Assembly (NCBI GenBank): GCA_039105265.1
Contig: JAPFFF010000005.1
Span: forward strand, 434,001 to 498,000
Reading direction: 5' to 3'
Length of the DNA: 64,000 bases
DNA from: Tritrichomonas musculus
Lineage: Eukaryota; Parabasalia; Tritrichomonadida; Tritrichomonadidae
A program made the position numbers and the translations under genes. Of this stretch, positions 18,901-27,970 are shown in pieces. Positions within the stretch are counted from its first letter, which is position 1. Each line of letters starts with the position of its first letter. The notes below the pieces were generated by a model, which saw nothing but the letters and a program-made list of their open reading frames with translations, was not told where the DNA came from and did not search any database.

Positions 18901-19760
18901 TTTTTATTGTAAAGTATGCAAAAAAACCAGTTCCTTTCTGATAAAAACCAGTTCCCAAAATTTTGTTCTTTCAATTTTCTGATAAGATATTTTTTATTCT
19001 TTGAATTTGCTAAATTTTTGAGAATAATAAATGTTTTTTCTCAAATAATTTTAAAAGAAAAAAATGGGGAATATAAGGTGAAAATCTAGGGATGTTTAAA
19101 ATTCACTTTTCCCTTGGAAAAGTTCGACTTTTTCTGGGCAAAAGTGAATAATAAAATATCTCTATGAAAATCAGATTCCTTGACCAAAAAAGAATGATAC
19201 AACAATTCCATCATTTGGTTCATTATGTTCATCACAAGTTAAAAACAATTTTAACAAATTTCGAAAAATAATTTTAATAATATTTAAAAAAGTTTAAAAA
19301 TTCAGCCATATAGAGGTATCATTCAATAATTTAGCATGTTCTTAAAGCGGGAAACTTGTTTTCTTTACAAGATTTTTTTGAAAATATGTGATGACATTGA
19401 GATCTATAGTCAAAACAATTTTGATACATTTCTGATGCGACCATTGTTTCAACACACACAAAATCGAAAGTACTTCTGATCCAATAGGTTTCTTGTTCTC
19501 TAGGTAGCAGCCTTTCTGTTGAATACTCTTAATTAAATGATGTGCTATTGTTTAAACAATTGAGTATTCAAAAAGTTCATTTATACAAAAATTCAAATAA
19601 AATTTATCGGTGGGACCTATATTCAATAATGATTAATATAAACCATTCAATTATCGTTTTTATTATTAAAAAATAAAATATAAACAATTGAAATTAAAAT
19701 TTGGAACTGGTTTTTAGCGGTTAGGAACTGGTTTTTTTGTATACTTTATTTGTGATGAAA
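18901..19760. repeat. Foldback pair with AAAAACCAGTTCC arms
   Basis: Two arms of about 60-70 bases, 18901-18966 and 19695-19760, are inverted copies of each other. Each carries AAAAACCAGTTCC twice with a divergent spacer, and each has AAAGTATGC/AAAGTATAC on the outer side. They are about 730 bases apart with no ORF between. No target duplication was found. It may be an old foldback transposon; the 78-bp hAT MITE is nested inside it. Confidence 0.55.
19087..19164. mobile_element. 78-bp hAT-type MITE, copy 1
   Basis: The sequence TAGGGATGTTTAAAATTC...ATCTCTA is flanked by a perfect 8-bp direct repeat, TGAAAATC, at 19079-19086 and 19165-19172. Inside is a long hairpin: ATTCACTTTT pairs with AAAAGTGAAT, and AAAAGT/ACTTTT closes around a TCG loop. 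A second copy at 47252-47328 has its own different 8-bp duplication. The 8-bp target duplications and the AGGGATG end are hallmarks of hAT transposons. Confidence 0.85.
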
Positions 19761-20592
19761 AACAATATGGCCTAAAAAGTATTGAAAAAAAGTTGTTGGA
19801 AATTCAATTTTTGATAGAATTTTTTCTGCTTTTTCATTTTGTCATTTATAATTATCTTATGAAATTAACAATTAAGTATCGTATCTGATGGTCATATAAG
19901 TTTAGTATATGATATTAATTATGTATTTGATTTTTAAATTTCACAAATATGAATATTTATGATAAAAAATTTAATGATTGAAATTTCATTAGCGATCAGG
20001 TTTGTTTTTAAAAATTTTACAAGTTCAGTTAGTAGTATAGAAAATTGTGGGACTTTCGTTATTTTTCACTCAAAAAATTGAATAAATTTGTATACTTTTT
20101 ATGTGTTTTTTCTCAATTTTAGTAGATAAATTTTAAGAATTTTGAAAAATAATATTTTTGAAATAATTTTGGCTACGTATCTTGTAAAATAAAATATATT
20201 CAATATATTTTTAAGTTTATCATATTTTATATATTTATTATATGATATTCATAATATTTATATATTATATAATCTTAGAATTTAATGTGATAAATATAAA
20301 TCATTTTTTGAGAGCGATGTAATTTAAGTATTTCAATTTTTGAAAAATATTTTTTTAATTAATTGTATTTTTCTATCAAATATACAATTAAAAATAAAGG
20401 AAATAATTCTAAATATATGTATTATATTATTTACAGATGATAAAAATTAAATTATTTAGAAAAATATTTTAATTTTATTGCAATATTTTGTATTAATTCT
20501 TTCGTTTTTTTTTCTTTATATATTGAAAAAAACTAATTCAAATTTTAATCGCAAGTATTTAATTTTTACCATTATATTTTTATTAGTTTATT

Positions 20593-20598
20593 TCATTT
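20593..20598 (+). promoter_or_regulatory. Initiator-like TCATTT before the ubiquitin-like gene
   Basis: TCATTT lies 11 bases before the ATG at 20609. Trichomonad core promoters commonly consist of an initiator TCA-Py-(T/A) a few bases upstream of the start codon, so the position fits. In such AT-rich DNA the motif can also occur by chance. Confidence 0.3.
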
Positions 20599-20608
20599 AT
20601 TTCTATTC

Positions 20609-21220
20609 ATGCAACCTTTGGATGATATGACTAATAGAGAAATTGGTATTATCCTTCACAATAATGGTGAACAGTCAATATTCAAAGTTAGATCTCTTGA
20701 TTCAATTTCCTCTATATTTAAAAAATTTCCTGAAACACAGCCAATTTCATTTTCAAAATTAATATATAACAATATAATTCTATCATATGCATTTTCGTTT
20801 GCATTTTATGGAATCAACGAAGGATCTCATATTTATGCTATCACAAATACACAGACAATGCAAGATGATAGCCAACCCAGAGGAATTAAGCAAGATATTA
20901 GGAATGCTTCACCATCAGTAAACAAAGAACAATTAAGATCTGTTTTTATGAAAAAATATGGAAGTTATTTCAATGTGGAAGAATTTGAATGCAATTATAA
21001 AAGCTTTCAAAACCCATCATTTGCATCAGAGATTGCTAAATTAAAAGACAGATTTTATTTAAAGATTGAAGGAACCATAAAGTGTCATCGACGATTTATT
21101 AAAAATTTTTTCCAGAATGCAGAAAAATCAACAACTACAAATGAAAATTGCTATCAATGCTATTCAAATGATGTAAATAAATCAAATGGTAAACAAAATG
21201 TTGATCCTTCAGCTGAATAG
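20609..21220 (+). CDS. Protein with N-terminal ubiquitin-like domain
   Basis: 203 residues. Residues ~10-88 look like a ubiquitin-like beta-grasp: a first strand IGIILHNNGEQSIFKV, a helix SLDSISSIFKKF, then FSKLIYNNIILSYAFSFAFY and GINEGSHIYAI, the last two resembling the usual turn before the final strand (G-I-x-x-G-x-x-I). The C-terminal part is basic and polar with two Cys residues close together (NCYQCYSN) and no Gly-Gly end, so it is probably not a modifier itself. Its neighbours are unrelated. The fold call is by pattern only; the function is unknown. Confidence 0.55.
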   Translation: MQPLDDMTNREIGIILHNNGEQSIFKVRSLDSISSIFKKFPETQPISFSKLIYNNIILSYAFSFAFYGINEGSHIYAITNTQTMQDDSQPRGIKQDIRNASPSVNKEQLRSVFMKKYGSYFNVEEFECNYKSFQNPSFASEIAKLKDRFYLKIEGTIKCHRRFIKNFFQNAEKSTTTNENCYQCYSNDVNKSNGKQNVDPSAE

Positions 21221-21811
21221 ACTTTTCTTAAATATAAATAGTATCGCATGTAATAAAAATTGTATAGAGAATATTATAGTTTATTATTTTATTTTTCTCT
21301 AATGTTGATTGATAGCCTTTATAATCAAATGTATTTTGATGGATTCAACACAGCAAAAAAGAACTGTTTAGTGTGATCTATACTAATATTTCTAGTTTTT
21401 GACTTTTAAAACTGACGTATGTCCTAGCAAAGTATCATTCTTTGTTTTAAGTTGGTTGAATTTAAAAAAACTAACTGATGTTTTAATTTTTATTGGCAAG
21501 ATACTATTTTAATTATCAATATATAATTTTAAATAATATTCTTATTATGAATATAAATAAAATATATCAAGATATCAATATTTATCTTTTTGAGTATTTC
21601 TCAAAAAGTTGATTTTGCATTACCAAAAAAATATAAAAAACATCAGCATTTATTTGAGTTTATAGTTTAAAATTAATTCAATTAAGACAAAGACTAATTT
21701 TGTCAAATAAAATAAACAAAAAACTTTATAAATTTTCATTTTGTGCAATGATTTGTTTGAATTTGCTGTTTCAATAAACGTGGCCAAATAAAAATTGATT
21801 TATAATTTTTA
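21221..21811. other. Intergenic, AT-rich, nothing recognised
   Basis: About 590 bases between the ubiquitin-like and chromodomain genes. Only AT-rich sequence with short T and A runs was seen; no repeat, RNA gene or element end was found. Confidence 0.5.
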
Positions 21812-22957
21812 ATGACTGAAGAAGAAGAATACGAAGTTGAAGACATAGTTGGTGAAACAAAAATTCCAGGAAAAGATATTACTTTGTATCGAGTTCGATG
21901 GAAAGGATTTGGCGAAGAAAATGATACTTTTGAGCCGATAGAAAATCTTGGTGGCTGCTCTGAAATACTTTTCAAATATTTTGATCGAAAAAAGCTAGAA
22001 GAGGAAAAACAATCTGAAAAAAAATCGAAATCGAAATCAAAATCAAGAGAGAAAAAGAAAAAAGATACAAAAGAAAGTAAAGAAAGGCATCAAAGTAAAT
22101 CCAATATGCTAGACAATATTTCAAAAGCATCTAGATATTTTTCTGATGAATCATCTAATTCTCCTCCCCCGCCTCCTCCAACAGACTTCAGTATATCAAA
22201 AGAAAAGAAAAAGAAAAAGGAAAAAGAAAAAGTCAAACCTTCGAAAAGTACTCCGAAGCGAAAATATCCCCAACCTATTAAAATAATAGTGAAAAGTGAT
22301 GATGAAAGTGGCAATATCTTTTCCGATTTTTCATCAAATTCATCTCAGACTGAAGAACCAAAGAAGGATATAATCAGAACTCCTTCTTTTATCACCAATA
22401 ATGCCGATGAGAAGATAAAGGAAGTAAGTGTAATAAAAACAGAAAAAGAAAAATCAAAGAAAAAAGATGAAAAGCCTACTGAAACAATTAATAAAAAAGA
22501 AAAGTCAAAAAAATCAACAAAGAAGGAAGAAAAAAATTCACCTAAAATTGATTCGCCCAAAACAAAAAAGAAAGTATCTTCAAAAAGTGATAAGAAAACA
22601 TCAAAAAAGAGTGAATCATCAGAAAAATCAAAATCAGATTCAAAAAAGCGCTTATCAAATAAATCTAGCAAATCAGAAAAAAATAGTCTTCCGTTTGATT
22701 TATTTATAAGTGATGGTAATAATGAAGAAAATAATAGCCAAACAAAGCATAATATATCAGCGATATACGGTGAAGAGCATCATCTTGTTTTGAACCCTTT
22801 ACCAATATTATCATTAAAACGAAAAATAGAAGAAAATGGCATTGTTTTTATTGAATGCCAGATTCCTGACCGAATTGAAACAGAGAAAATCCCAATTTCT
22901 CTCATCAAAATTTTGCAGCCAAAAATGCTTGAAAGTTTTGAAGCAAACAATTCTTAA
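21812..22957 (+). CDS. Chromodomain protein, HP1/Polycomb-like
   Basis: 381 residues. A chromodomain fills residues 3-60: EYEVEDIVGE, LYRVRWKGFGEENDTFEP and ENLGGCSEILFKYF. The three aromatic-cage positions (Tyr of EYEVED, Trp of RVRWKGF, Phe of DTFEP) are present, so binding of methyl-lysine histone H3 is likely. The middle 250 residues are Lys/Ser-rich and disordered with a poly-Pro run. The last ~70 residues form a compact domain (HHLVLNPLPILSLKRKIEEN, ECQIPDRIETEKIP) in the place of a chromoshadow domain, though likeness to it is weak. It is probably a nuclear heterochromatin protein. Confidence 0.85.
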   Translation: MTEEEEYEVEDIVGETKIPGKDITLYRVRWKGFGEENDTFEPIENLGGCSEILFKYFDRKKLEEEKQSEKKSKSKSKSREKKKKDTKESKERHQSKSNMLDNISKASRYFSDESSNSPPPPPPTDFSISKEKKKKKEKEKVKPSKSTPKRKYPQPIKIIVKSDDESGNIFSDFSSNSSQTEEPKKDIIRTPSFITNNADEKIKEVSVIKTEKEKSKKKDEKPTETINKKEKSKKSTKKEEKNSPKIDSPKTKKKVSSKSDKKTSKKSESSEKSKSDSKKRLSNKSSKSEKNSLPFDLFISDGNNEENNSQTKHNISAIYGEEHHLVLNPLPILSLKRKIEENGIVFIECQIPDRIETEKIPISLIKILQPKMLESFEANNS

Positions 22958-23125
22958 CAGATTTCTTATAAGTGAGCTTATTTTATATTTGCAATATAAT
23001 TATGTTACTAATAATAAATAAATTATAAATACGTTAAGCTATCAATATTTTAAACAAATATGCATTCAAAAATTTTTTACGGTTTTAAAAAACTGTACGT
23101 TAAGCCAATTTTTTATTTTATATCA

Positions 23126-25543
23126 ATGGAAGGCCCACTCCTAAAGAAAGGTTGGTTTGATAAATGGAAACCAAGATACATCAAATGCGATGATCGCTTT
23201 ATTAAGATATTTCATAGCAAAGATAGCCCAATTGCAAAAACGAATTTAACTTTGAATGGTTGCGTATTAAAAGAAATTCCATCTGATCAATATCACCAAA
23301 AATATGTTTTTTCTGTAAAAGCAGATGATAAAAAGCTGACCTTAGCTGCTAGTTCTGAAGAAGAAATGTCAAAATGGGTAGCATATTTAAAGCGATTTGC
23401 TAAAAGACCATCAGCTCTCACAACAAATATTAAAAGGCAATCAAGCATTTCAGCAGCTTCAAGAAAATCAATAGTTACATCAATTCATTCAGATAAGCCT
23501 GCTCTCGTCTTTGACACAAATCAAATATCAAGTGCATACGAAAATGAATTTGTATTTTCAGAAATCTGCCTCCAGTTTCTTCAATTACTTCAAGATCATT
23601 TCGATAATTCTCCAAATACTCCAATTCCTGGCATTGAAATCAAGAAGATATCAAGCACTGAGAGAAATAAAGTCAAAAAGAATATAAAAGCTTCAATTCC
23701 GATTTTGAATAATAAAGTTGAAAATATTTTTATTCCTCTCCAATGCATAGTTGATGACAAAAATGGAAAGTCGTATTCAGCCAAAGTTGAATTTTATCTT
23801 CCTAAGCATAGGCCGTTATCGAAATTTTCAAAGTCTAAAATTCAACTTTTGAGCTTATCATTAGGCGTATCAGCTGAAGAAATCGATAAAATCAACTTTT
23901 TTGAAGATAACAGAGGCCGTTTATGGGTAATGGACTCATCAGAATTGGCCAATTTAATAAATAAAGACAAAACAGATGAAAACAAGATTGATCAGTTTTC
24001 AAAGCAATTAGATAGTGGAGCATTTTTTGTTTTTGACTCGCCATCCTTAATAATGACATTCAAAACTCAACAAATACCACTTTCAAAATTGCCATACATT
24101 TACTCCAAATGCCAAACAAATGAAATGAAAGAAATTTGCATGATTGAAATGATTGTTCGCAGTTGTAAACAGCTTTTCAGAGAAAGTTTATCAAAAGATT
24201 CAGCTACAACATTCTTTAATTCTGTATTTGGTACTTCAAAGCAGTCAAAAAATATGTGGGAAAACAAAATTAGTACGGCGTTTCAGGCTAAATATCAAAT
24301 TCCAGTTAAAAATAATGTTTCCAAAACAAGACTCTTATATGCTTTTCAATATCATTTTAATATTCAATTCAAAAATACCAAGAACTATAACTTCAATTCA
24401 GAGAAACCTTTTTCAAGTAAAGATATTAGTCAATTTAATTCAACAATTCATCACAACTTTATGAAATTGTCAAACGAAATATTTAATAAGCACCAAGATC
24501 CAGTCGATCTCATTAGAAGAGAATTTTATAGAAAAGCAATAAAAGTTTTAAATGAACGAATTTCTCTCCTTCAAAATCTATATAATGATACGTCAGAACT
24601 TATAAACAATGATATATTTCTACTAATGATTGCACATCTTGGTAATGACGATGCTGCAATGGCAGAAATCTGCTATACTTCAATTTCTTCGAATTCTAAT
24701 TCGGTTGCTTTGCCCCTTGCTTCTTTATTCATGATATCAAAGGCTGAAGATCAAGCTGCTTTCAAGAAATTAGTTGATGATTCTTTATCTCGAATTCGAT
24801 CATACGTTGGTCCAAATTCTTTCATAGAAATTGAATTTTTGACAAGAATTGCAAAATATGATAAACAAAACCAGTTTACTAGCACATCACTTCAGTTTGC
24901 ACAGCAAAAATTCGGTGAAAATCACCCTGTAACTCTTTTCATAAACGATGACCTAGCAGTTGAAGAAATGAAGAAAAACATACCAGTTATTCAAGATGGC
25001 TATGGCAAGAAATCAGGACAACTTGCAAATTATTATTACCGAATTGCAGAGAAATTGATTGACACTAATCAATGGAGAGAAGCTTTGTCCTATGCATTGC
25101 AAAGCTATAAGATTCGAAGACTCACTAAAAAAGAAAGAGTTGTTTTTGAATCAATTCAACAAGTCGCTTTCTTATATGATGAATTAAATGATGAGAGAAA
25201 TGCTATCACTTATTATGAATCTTTATATTCTTATCTAAAGCAGAATGACGACACGATGATGTCTCAGCTTATTGTCCTTCAAAACATACTTCGAATGTAC
25301 TTTAGAGAAGCCAAAATAGATGTAAATGGCGAAAATGATCCCAATTGGCTTCATAAAATTGAAGCAGAAGGATTGAAGACCAACGATTTTCAATTAAAGT
25401 CTCTTGTTTCTGAAATCGAATCCCATAATCCATTGACATTTGCGGATGAAATATGCAAAGGAAAAGATGATAAATTATCTTATCTCCTCAAGTTTGCTCA
25501 ACTTAATCCAGAATCTTTTTGTGCACAATTTGGAGTTCATTAA
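23126..25543 (+). CDS. PH-domain protein with CLU-like middle and TPR-like tail
   Basis: 805 residues from the Met of MEGPLLKKGWFDKWKP, chosen because it starts the PH domain; the frame is open to 23060. The PH domain covers residues ~1-95 (WKPRYIKCDDRFIKIF; ends EEEMSKWVAYLKRF with the conserved Trp). Residues ~290-390 (FVFDSPSLIMTFKTQQIPL; YSKCQTNEMKEICMIEMIV; RSCKQLFRES) resemble the central region of CLU/TIF31 proteins. From ~640 on, TPR-like helices appear (YYRIAEKLIDTNQWREALSY; ALQSYKIRRL). CLU plus TPR is a known combination in clustered-mitochondria proteins; a PH domain in front would be unusual. A membrane lipid-binding scaffold is likely; the CLU link is tentative. Confidence 0.7.
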   Translation: MEGPLLKKGWFDKWKPRYIKCDDRFIKIFHSKDSPIAKTNLTLNGCVLKEIPSDQYHQKYVFSVKADDKKLTLAASSEEEMSKWVAYLKRFAKRPSALTTNIKRQSSISAASRKSIVTSIHSDKPALVFDTNQISSAYENEFVFSEICLQFLQLLQDHFDNSPNTPIPGIEIKKISSTERNKVKKNIKASIPILNNKVENIFIPLQCIVDDKNGKSYSAKVEFYLPKHRPLSKFSKSKIQLLSLSLGVSAEEIDKINFFEDNRGRLWVMDSSELANLINKDKTDENKIDQFSKQLDSGAFFVFDSPSLIMTFKTQQIPLSKLPYIYSKCQTNEMKEICMIEMIVRSCKQLFRESLSKDSATTFFNSVFGTSKQSKNMWENKISTAFQAKYQIPVKNNVSKTRLLYAFQYHFNIQFKNTKNYNFNSEKPFSSKDISQFNSTIHHNFMKLSNEIFNKHQDPVDLIRREFYRKAIKVLNERISLLQNLYNDTSELINNDIFLLMIAHLGNDDAAMAEICYTSISSNSNSVALPLASLFMISKAEDQAAFKKLVDDSLSRIRSYVGPNSFIEIEFLTRIAKYDKQNQFTSTSLQFAQQKFGENHPVTLFINDDLAVEEMKKNIPVIQDGYGKKSGQLANYYYRIAEKLIDTNQWREALSYALQSYKIRRLTKKERVVFESIQQVAFLYDELNDERNAITYYESLYSYLKQNDDTMMSQLIVLQNILRMYFREAKIDVNGENDPNWLHKIEAEGLKTNDFQLKSLVSEIESHNPLTFADEICKGKDDKLSYLLKFAQLNPESFCAQFGVH

Positions 25544-25824
25544 TGTTTATTTAAAAAAAATTCTGTTTTTGTTTTTGTCACTATTTTGATTTTAATAAAT
25601 GCTGCTCATATTCTTTTACTAATATTTGAAATAAAGACAAATAATTAGCAAAATCTTCTTCAAACAATTCAATTAACGTTATTTGATACATACAAAATTG
25701 TGTAATTTATTTCAATTTTTTCAATGTTTTTTTTTTCGATTCAATGAAACAAAAATTTTTGATTTGTATTTCGAAAGTTTAAAACTTCTTAAAATGAGTA
25801 TCGTTGATTATTTATATTTTGAAA

Positions 25825-26805
25825 ATGCGATTACATGTACGCATAGTTGAGGCAGAGAATCTTCCTAAAATGGATGTTTTTGGGACTGTAGATCCCTATT
25901 GCCAACTTCAATTAACTTCAACAAGGAAAGTAGAAAGAACAAAAACAATAAGACAAAATAAACATCCTGTTTGGAATGAAGAATTTCACTTTACAGTTCA
26001 AGATTTATCGACAGATACACTATATCTTTTATTAAAAGATTACGATAAAGTTAGTAATGATGATCCAATATCTAGAGCTCAAATCCCATTATCAACATTA
26101 CCAATGAGCAAAGTTGAAGATAAATGGATAGATATGATACCTTTAAAAAGAGTTAAAAAAGGAGGAAAGCTCAGAATTGTTATTCATCTTGGAAAAATGA
26201 ATGAGAAACCATTCCATCCTGAACAAACTTTTGATATGAATATAGTTGGGCAACAACAAATTCCCATGCAACAAATACCATCCGGAATGTTGCAATCAGG
26301 ACAGCAAATTCCAATGCAGCAATATCCATCAGGTGCAATGATGCAAATGCCAGCTCAACAAATACCATCTGGTATGATGACCCAAGGTACAATGCAGCAA
26401 ATACCAATGCAACAATATCCATCTGGTTCAATGCAGCAAATTCCATCTGGAATGATGACCCAAGGCACAATGCAGCAAATACCAATGCAACAATATCCGT
26501 CTGGTTCAATGCAACAAATTCCATCTGGAATGATGACCCAAGGCACAATGCAGCAAATTCCAATGCAACAATATCCATCTGGTTCAATGCAACAAATGCA
26601 AATGCCATCAAATATGATGATGCAGCCGCAAATGCAACAAATTCCATCTGGTATGATGATGCAACAGATGCCTACCCAGCATTATCCATCTGGGCCAGTG
26701 ATGGGGCCAGCAATGCAACAAATGCCAATGCAACAATATCCATCGGGTCCAATGTTCCAGCAGGGAATGCAAATGCAGCCATCCAATATATATCATCATC
26801 AGTAA
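25825..26805 (+). CDS. C2-domain protein with Gln/Met/Pro-rich repeat tail
   Basis: 326 residues from the Met of MRLHVRIVEAENLPKMD, where the C2 fold begins. The C2 domain spans ~1-125: VEAENLPKMDVFGTVDPYC gives the first loop Asp residues, HPVWNEEFHF the conserved strand, and LLKDYDKVSNDDP the second loop, so calcium-dependent lipid binding is likely. The tail is low-complexity built on QIPMQQYPSG and QQIPSGMM, including three 26-residue tandem units coded by 26365-26598. Similar C2 proteins with Gln/Pro-rich tails are common in trichomonads. A membrane-targeted adapter is likely. Confidence 0.8.
   Translation: MRLHVRIVEAENLPKMDVFGTVDPYCQLQLTSTRKVERTKTIRQNKHPVWNEEFHFTVQDLSTDTLYLLLKDYDKVSNDDPISRAQIPLSTLPMSKVEDKWIDMIPLKRVKKGGKLRIVIHLGKMNEKPFHPEQTFDMNIVGQQQIPMQQIPSGMLQSGQQIPMQQYPSGAMMQMPAQQIPSGMMTQGTMQQIPMQQYPSGSMQQIPSGMMTQGTMQQIPMQQYPSGSMQQIPSGMMTQGTMQQIPMQQYPSGSMQQMQMPSNMMMQPQMQQIPSGMMMQQMPTQHYPSGPVMGPAMQQMPMQQYPSGPMFQQGMQMQPSNIYHHQ
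26365..26598. repeat. 78-bp coding tandem repeat, 3 units
   Basis: Three in-frame 78-bp units start at 26365, 26443 and 26521, each coding a 26-residue unit of the type PSGMMTQGTMQQIPMQQY plus a short PSG-S-M linker. The copies differ at few bases, indicating recent expansion or gene conversion within the C2 gene. Confidence 0.9.
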
Positions 26806-27286
26806 TTCTACAATGATATACCATGGATTTATTTTGCTTTTAATTTTGATTGTTATAATATTATTAAATTTTAACATTTTACTTTATTCGTTCTTGATTA
26901 TTAATGATATATGATTTCTTTCGAATTATTGAATATTGAAATGAATCAAGATTTACATATTAACTTTTTAAAATACTATACAAACCCAATTCAATTTAAT
27001 AATTAAAATATCACGTGATTTTACCATAAATTTAAATTTTTTCTAAATATATAAATAAGGATGAATTTAATTATGAATAAAAATATTAATAAATTCAATA
27101 TTCTCTCAGTATTAAATGAAAAAAATTAACATAAAATACACAGAGTTTATTTTCTAAATGAATCAATTGAATAGGAAATTTATTGAAAAATTTTAACGGT
27201 TTATTTTTTCATCAAAATCCCACCAAAAATAACATTTTTTGAGAAAGGCGATTGAATTTCCCTTTTTTTTTTTTTTTAGAAAAATA

Positions 27287-27970
27287 ATGCAAAACCAGTC
27301 TGCCGATGAGATACAAGAGAATAATAATTCAGAGCATAATATTAATAATGACAATGCATCAGAAGCGTCAATAAGCTTTCCAACTCATATAACAAAAAGA
27401 TATTCACCAGAGTCATTTTCATTTAAATCAACTTTCTCACTTCGGTCATCAGATCCATATCTTAAACGCCCTTCAACTTCTATTACGCGTGCAAGTAATA
27501 AATCAAAAATGCCTAATGCTAATGCTCGATTAACAAGCTCAATGACTTTTACGACAAAGTCTCCAACGTCAACCAAAGCACAATCTACTACTCAAAACAA
27601 GCAGCAGCTTTTTCAACCACAACCACCTCCACGTCAAATTAGTGGCCCTGTTTTTTATTATAAGAAAATAAATAGAATTGAGCAAAAAGAAAGAGCAGCT
27701 CATCTCCAAGAAATAAAAAGGAAAGCCTTCAATAGTAATATTAATTCGCCATTTAAACAAGATATGCTTCAATTGAGAGAAAATTCTGTTAAATCTTCAA
27801 AGAGATCCTTAGCCCAGGAACATCAAGAATGGGTAAAGCAAAGAAATCGTGAAAATAAAGAATCGCGAAAAGCAATCATTGAAGATTTTGAAAAAGAAAG
27901 AAGGCACTGCAAAAAAGATTATTTATCAAGCACTCATCCTATTGTTCACATTCTTGATTTAGATTCTTAA
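27287..27970 (+). CDS. Hypothetical Ser-rich basic protein
   Basis: 227 residues from the Met of MQNQSADEIQ; the frame is open to 27239 without ATG, so this start is preferred. The first ~130 residues are polar, Ser/Thr/Asn-rich and disordered. The rest is helical and basic (NRIEQKERAAHLQEIKRKAF, EHQEWVKQRNRENKESRKAI). No domain is recognised. The helical tail resembles microtubule- or flagellum-associated coiled-coil proteins in composition only. Confidence 0.6.
   Translation: MQNQSADEIQENNNSEHNINNDNASEASISFPTHITKRYSPESFSFKSTFSLRSSDPYLKRPSTSITRASNKSKMPNANARLTSSMTFTTKSPTSTKAQSTTQNKQQLFQPQPPPRQISGPVFYYKKINRIEQKERAAHLQEIKRKAFNSNINSPFKQDMLQLRENSVKSSKRSLAQEHQEWVKQRNRENKESRKAIIEDFEKERRHCKKDYLSSTHPIVHILDLDS

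Larger units (their letters stand above)
16617..20592. other. Gene-poor AT-rich stretch
   Basis: About 4 kb without a convincing gene. It is very AT-rich with many homopolymer runs. It holds a foldback pair (18901-19760) and a tiny hAT-type MITE (19087-19164). A shorter inverted pair, AGGGGCGAAG near 17772 and CTTCGCCCCT near 18491, is flanked by T tracts and may be the ends of a small element. A 60-codon frame at 18800 falls in the foldback arm and is not a gene. Confidence 0.6.

Noticed and set aside
18800-18982. Small gene of 60 codons
   Set aside because: Lies in a foldback arm, Phe/Lys-rich composition expected from AT-rich DNA, no likeness to anything.
26180-26877. Frames of 155 and 89 codons on the - strand
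   Set aside because: Shadows of the repetitive C2-protein tail; repeats keep several frames open.
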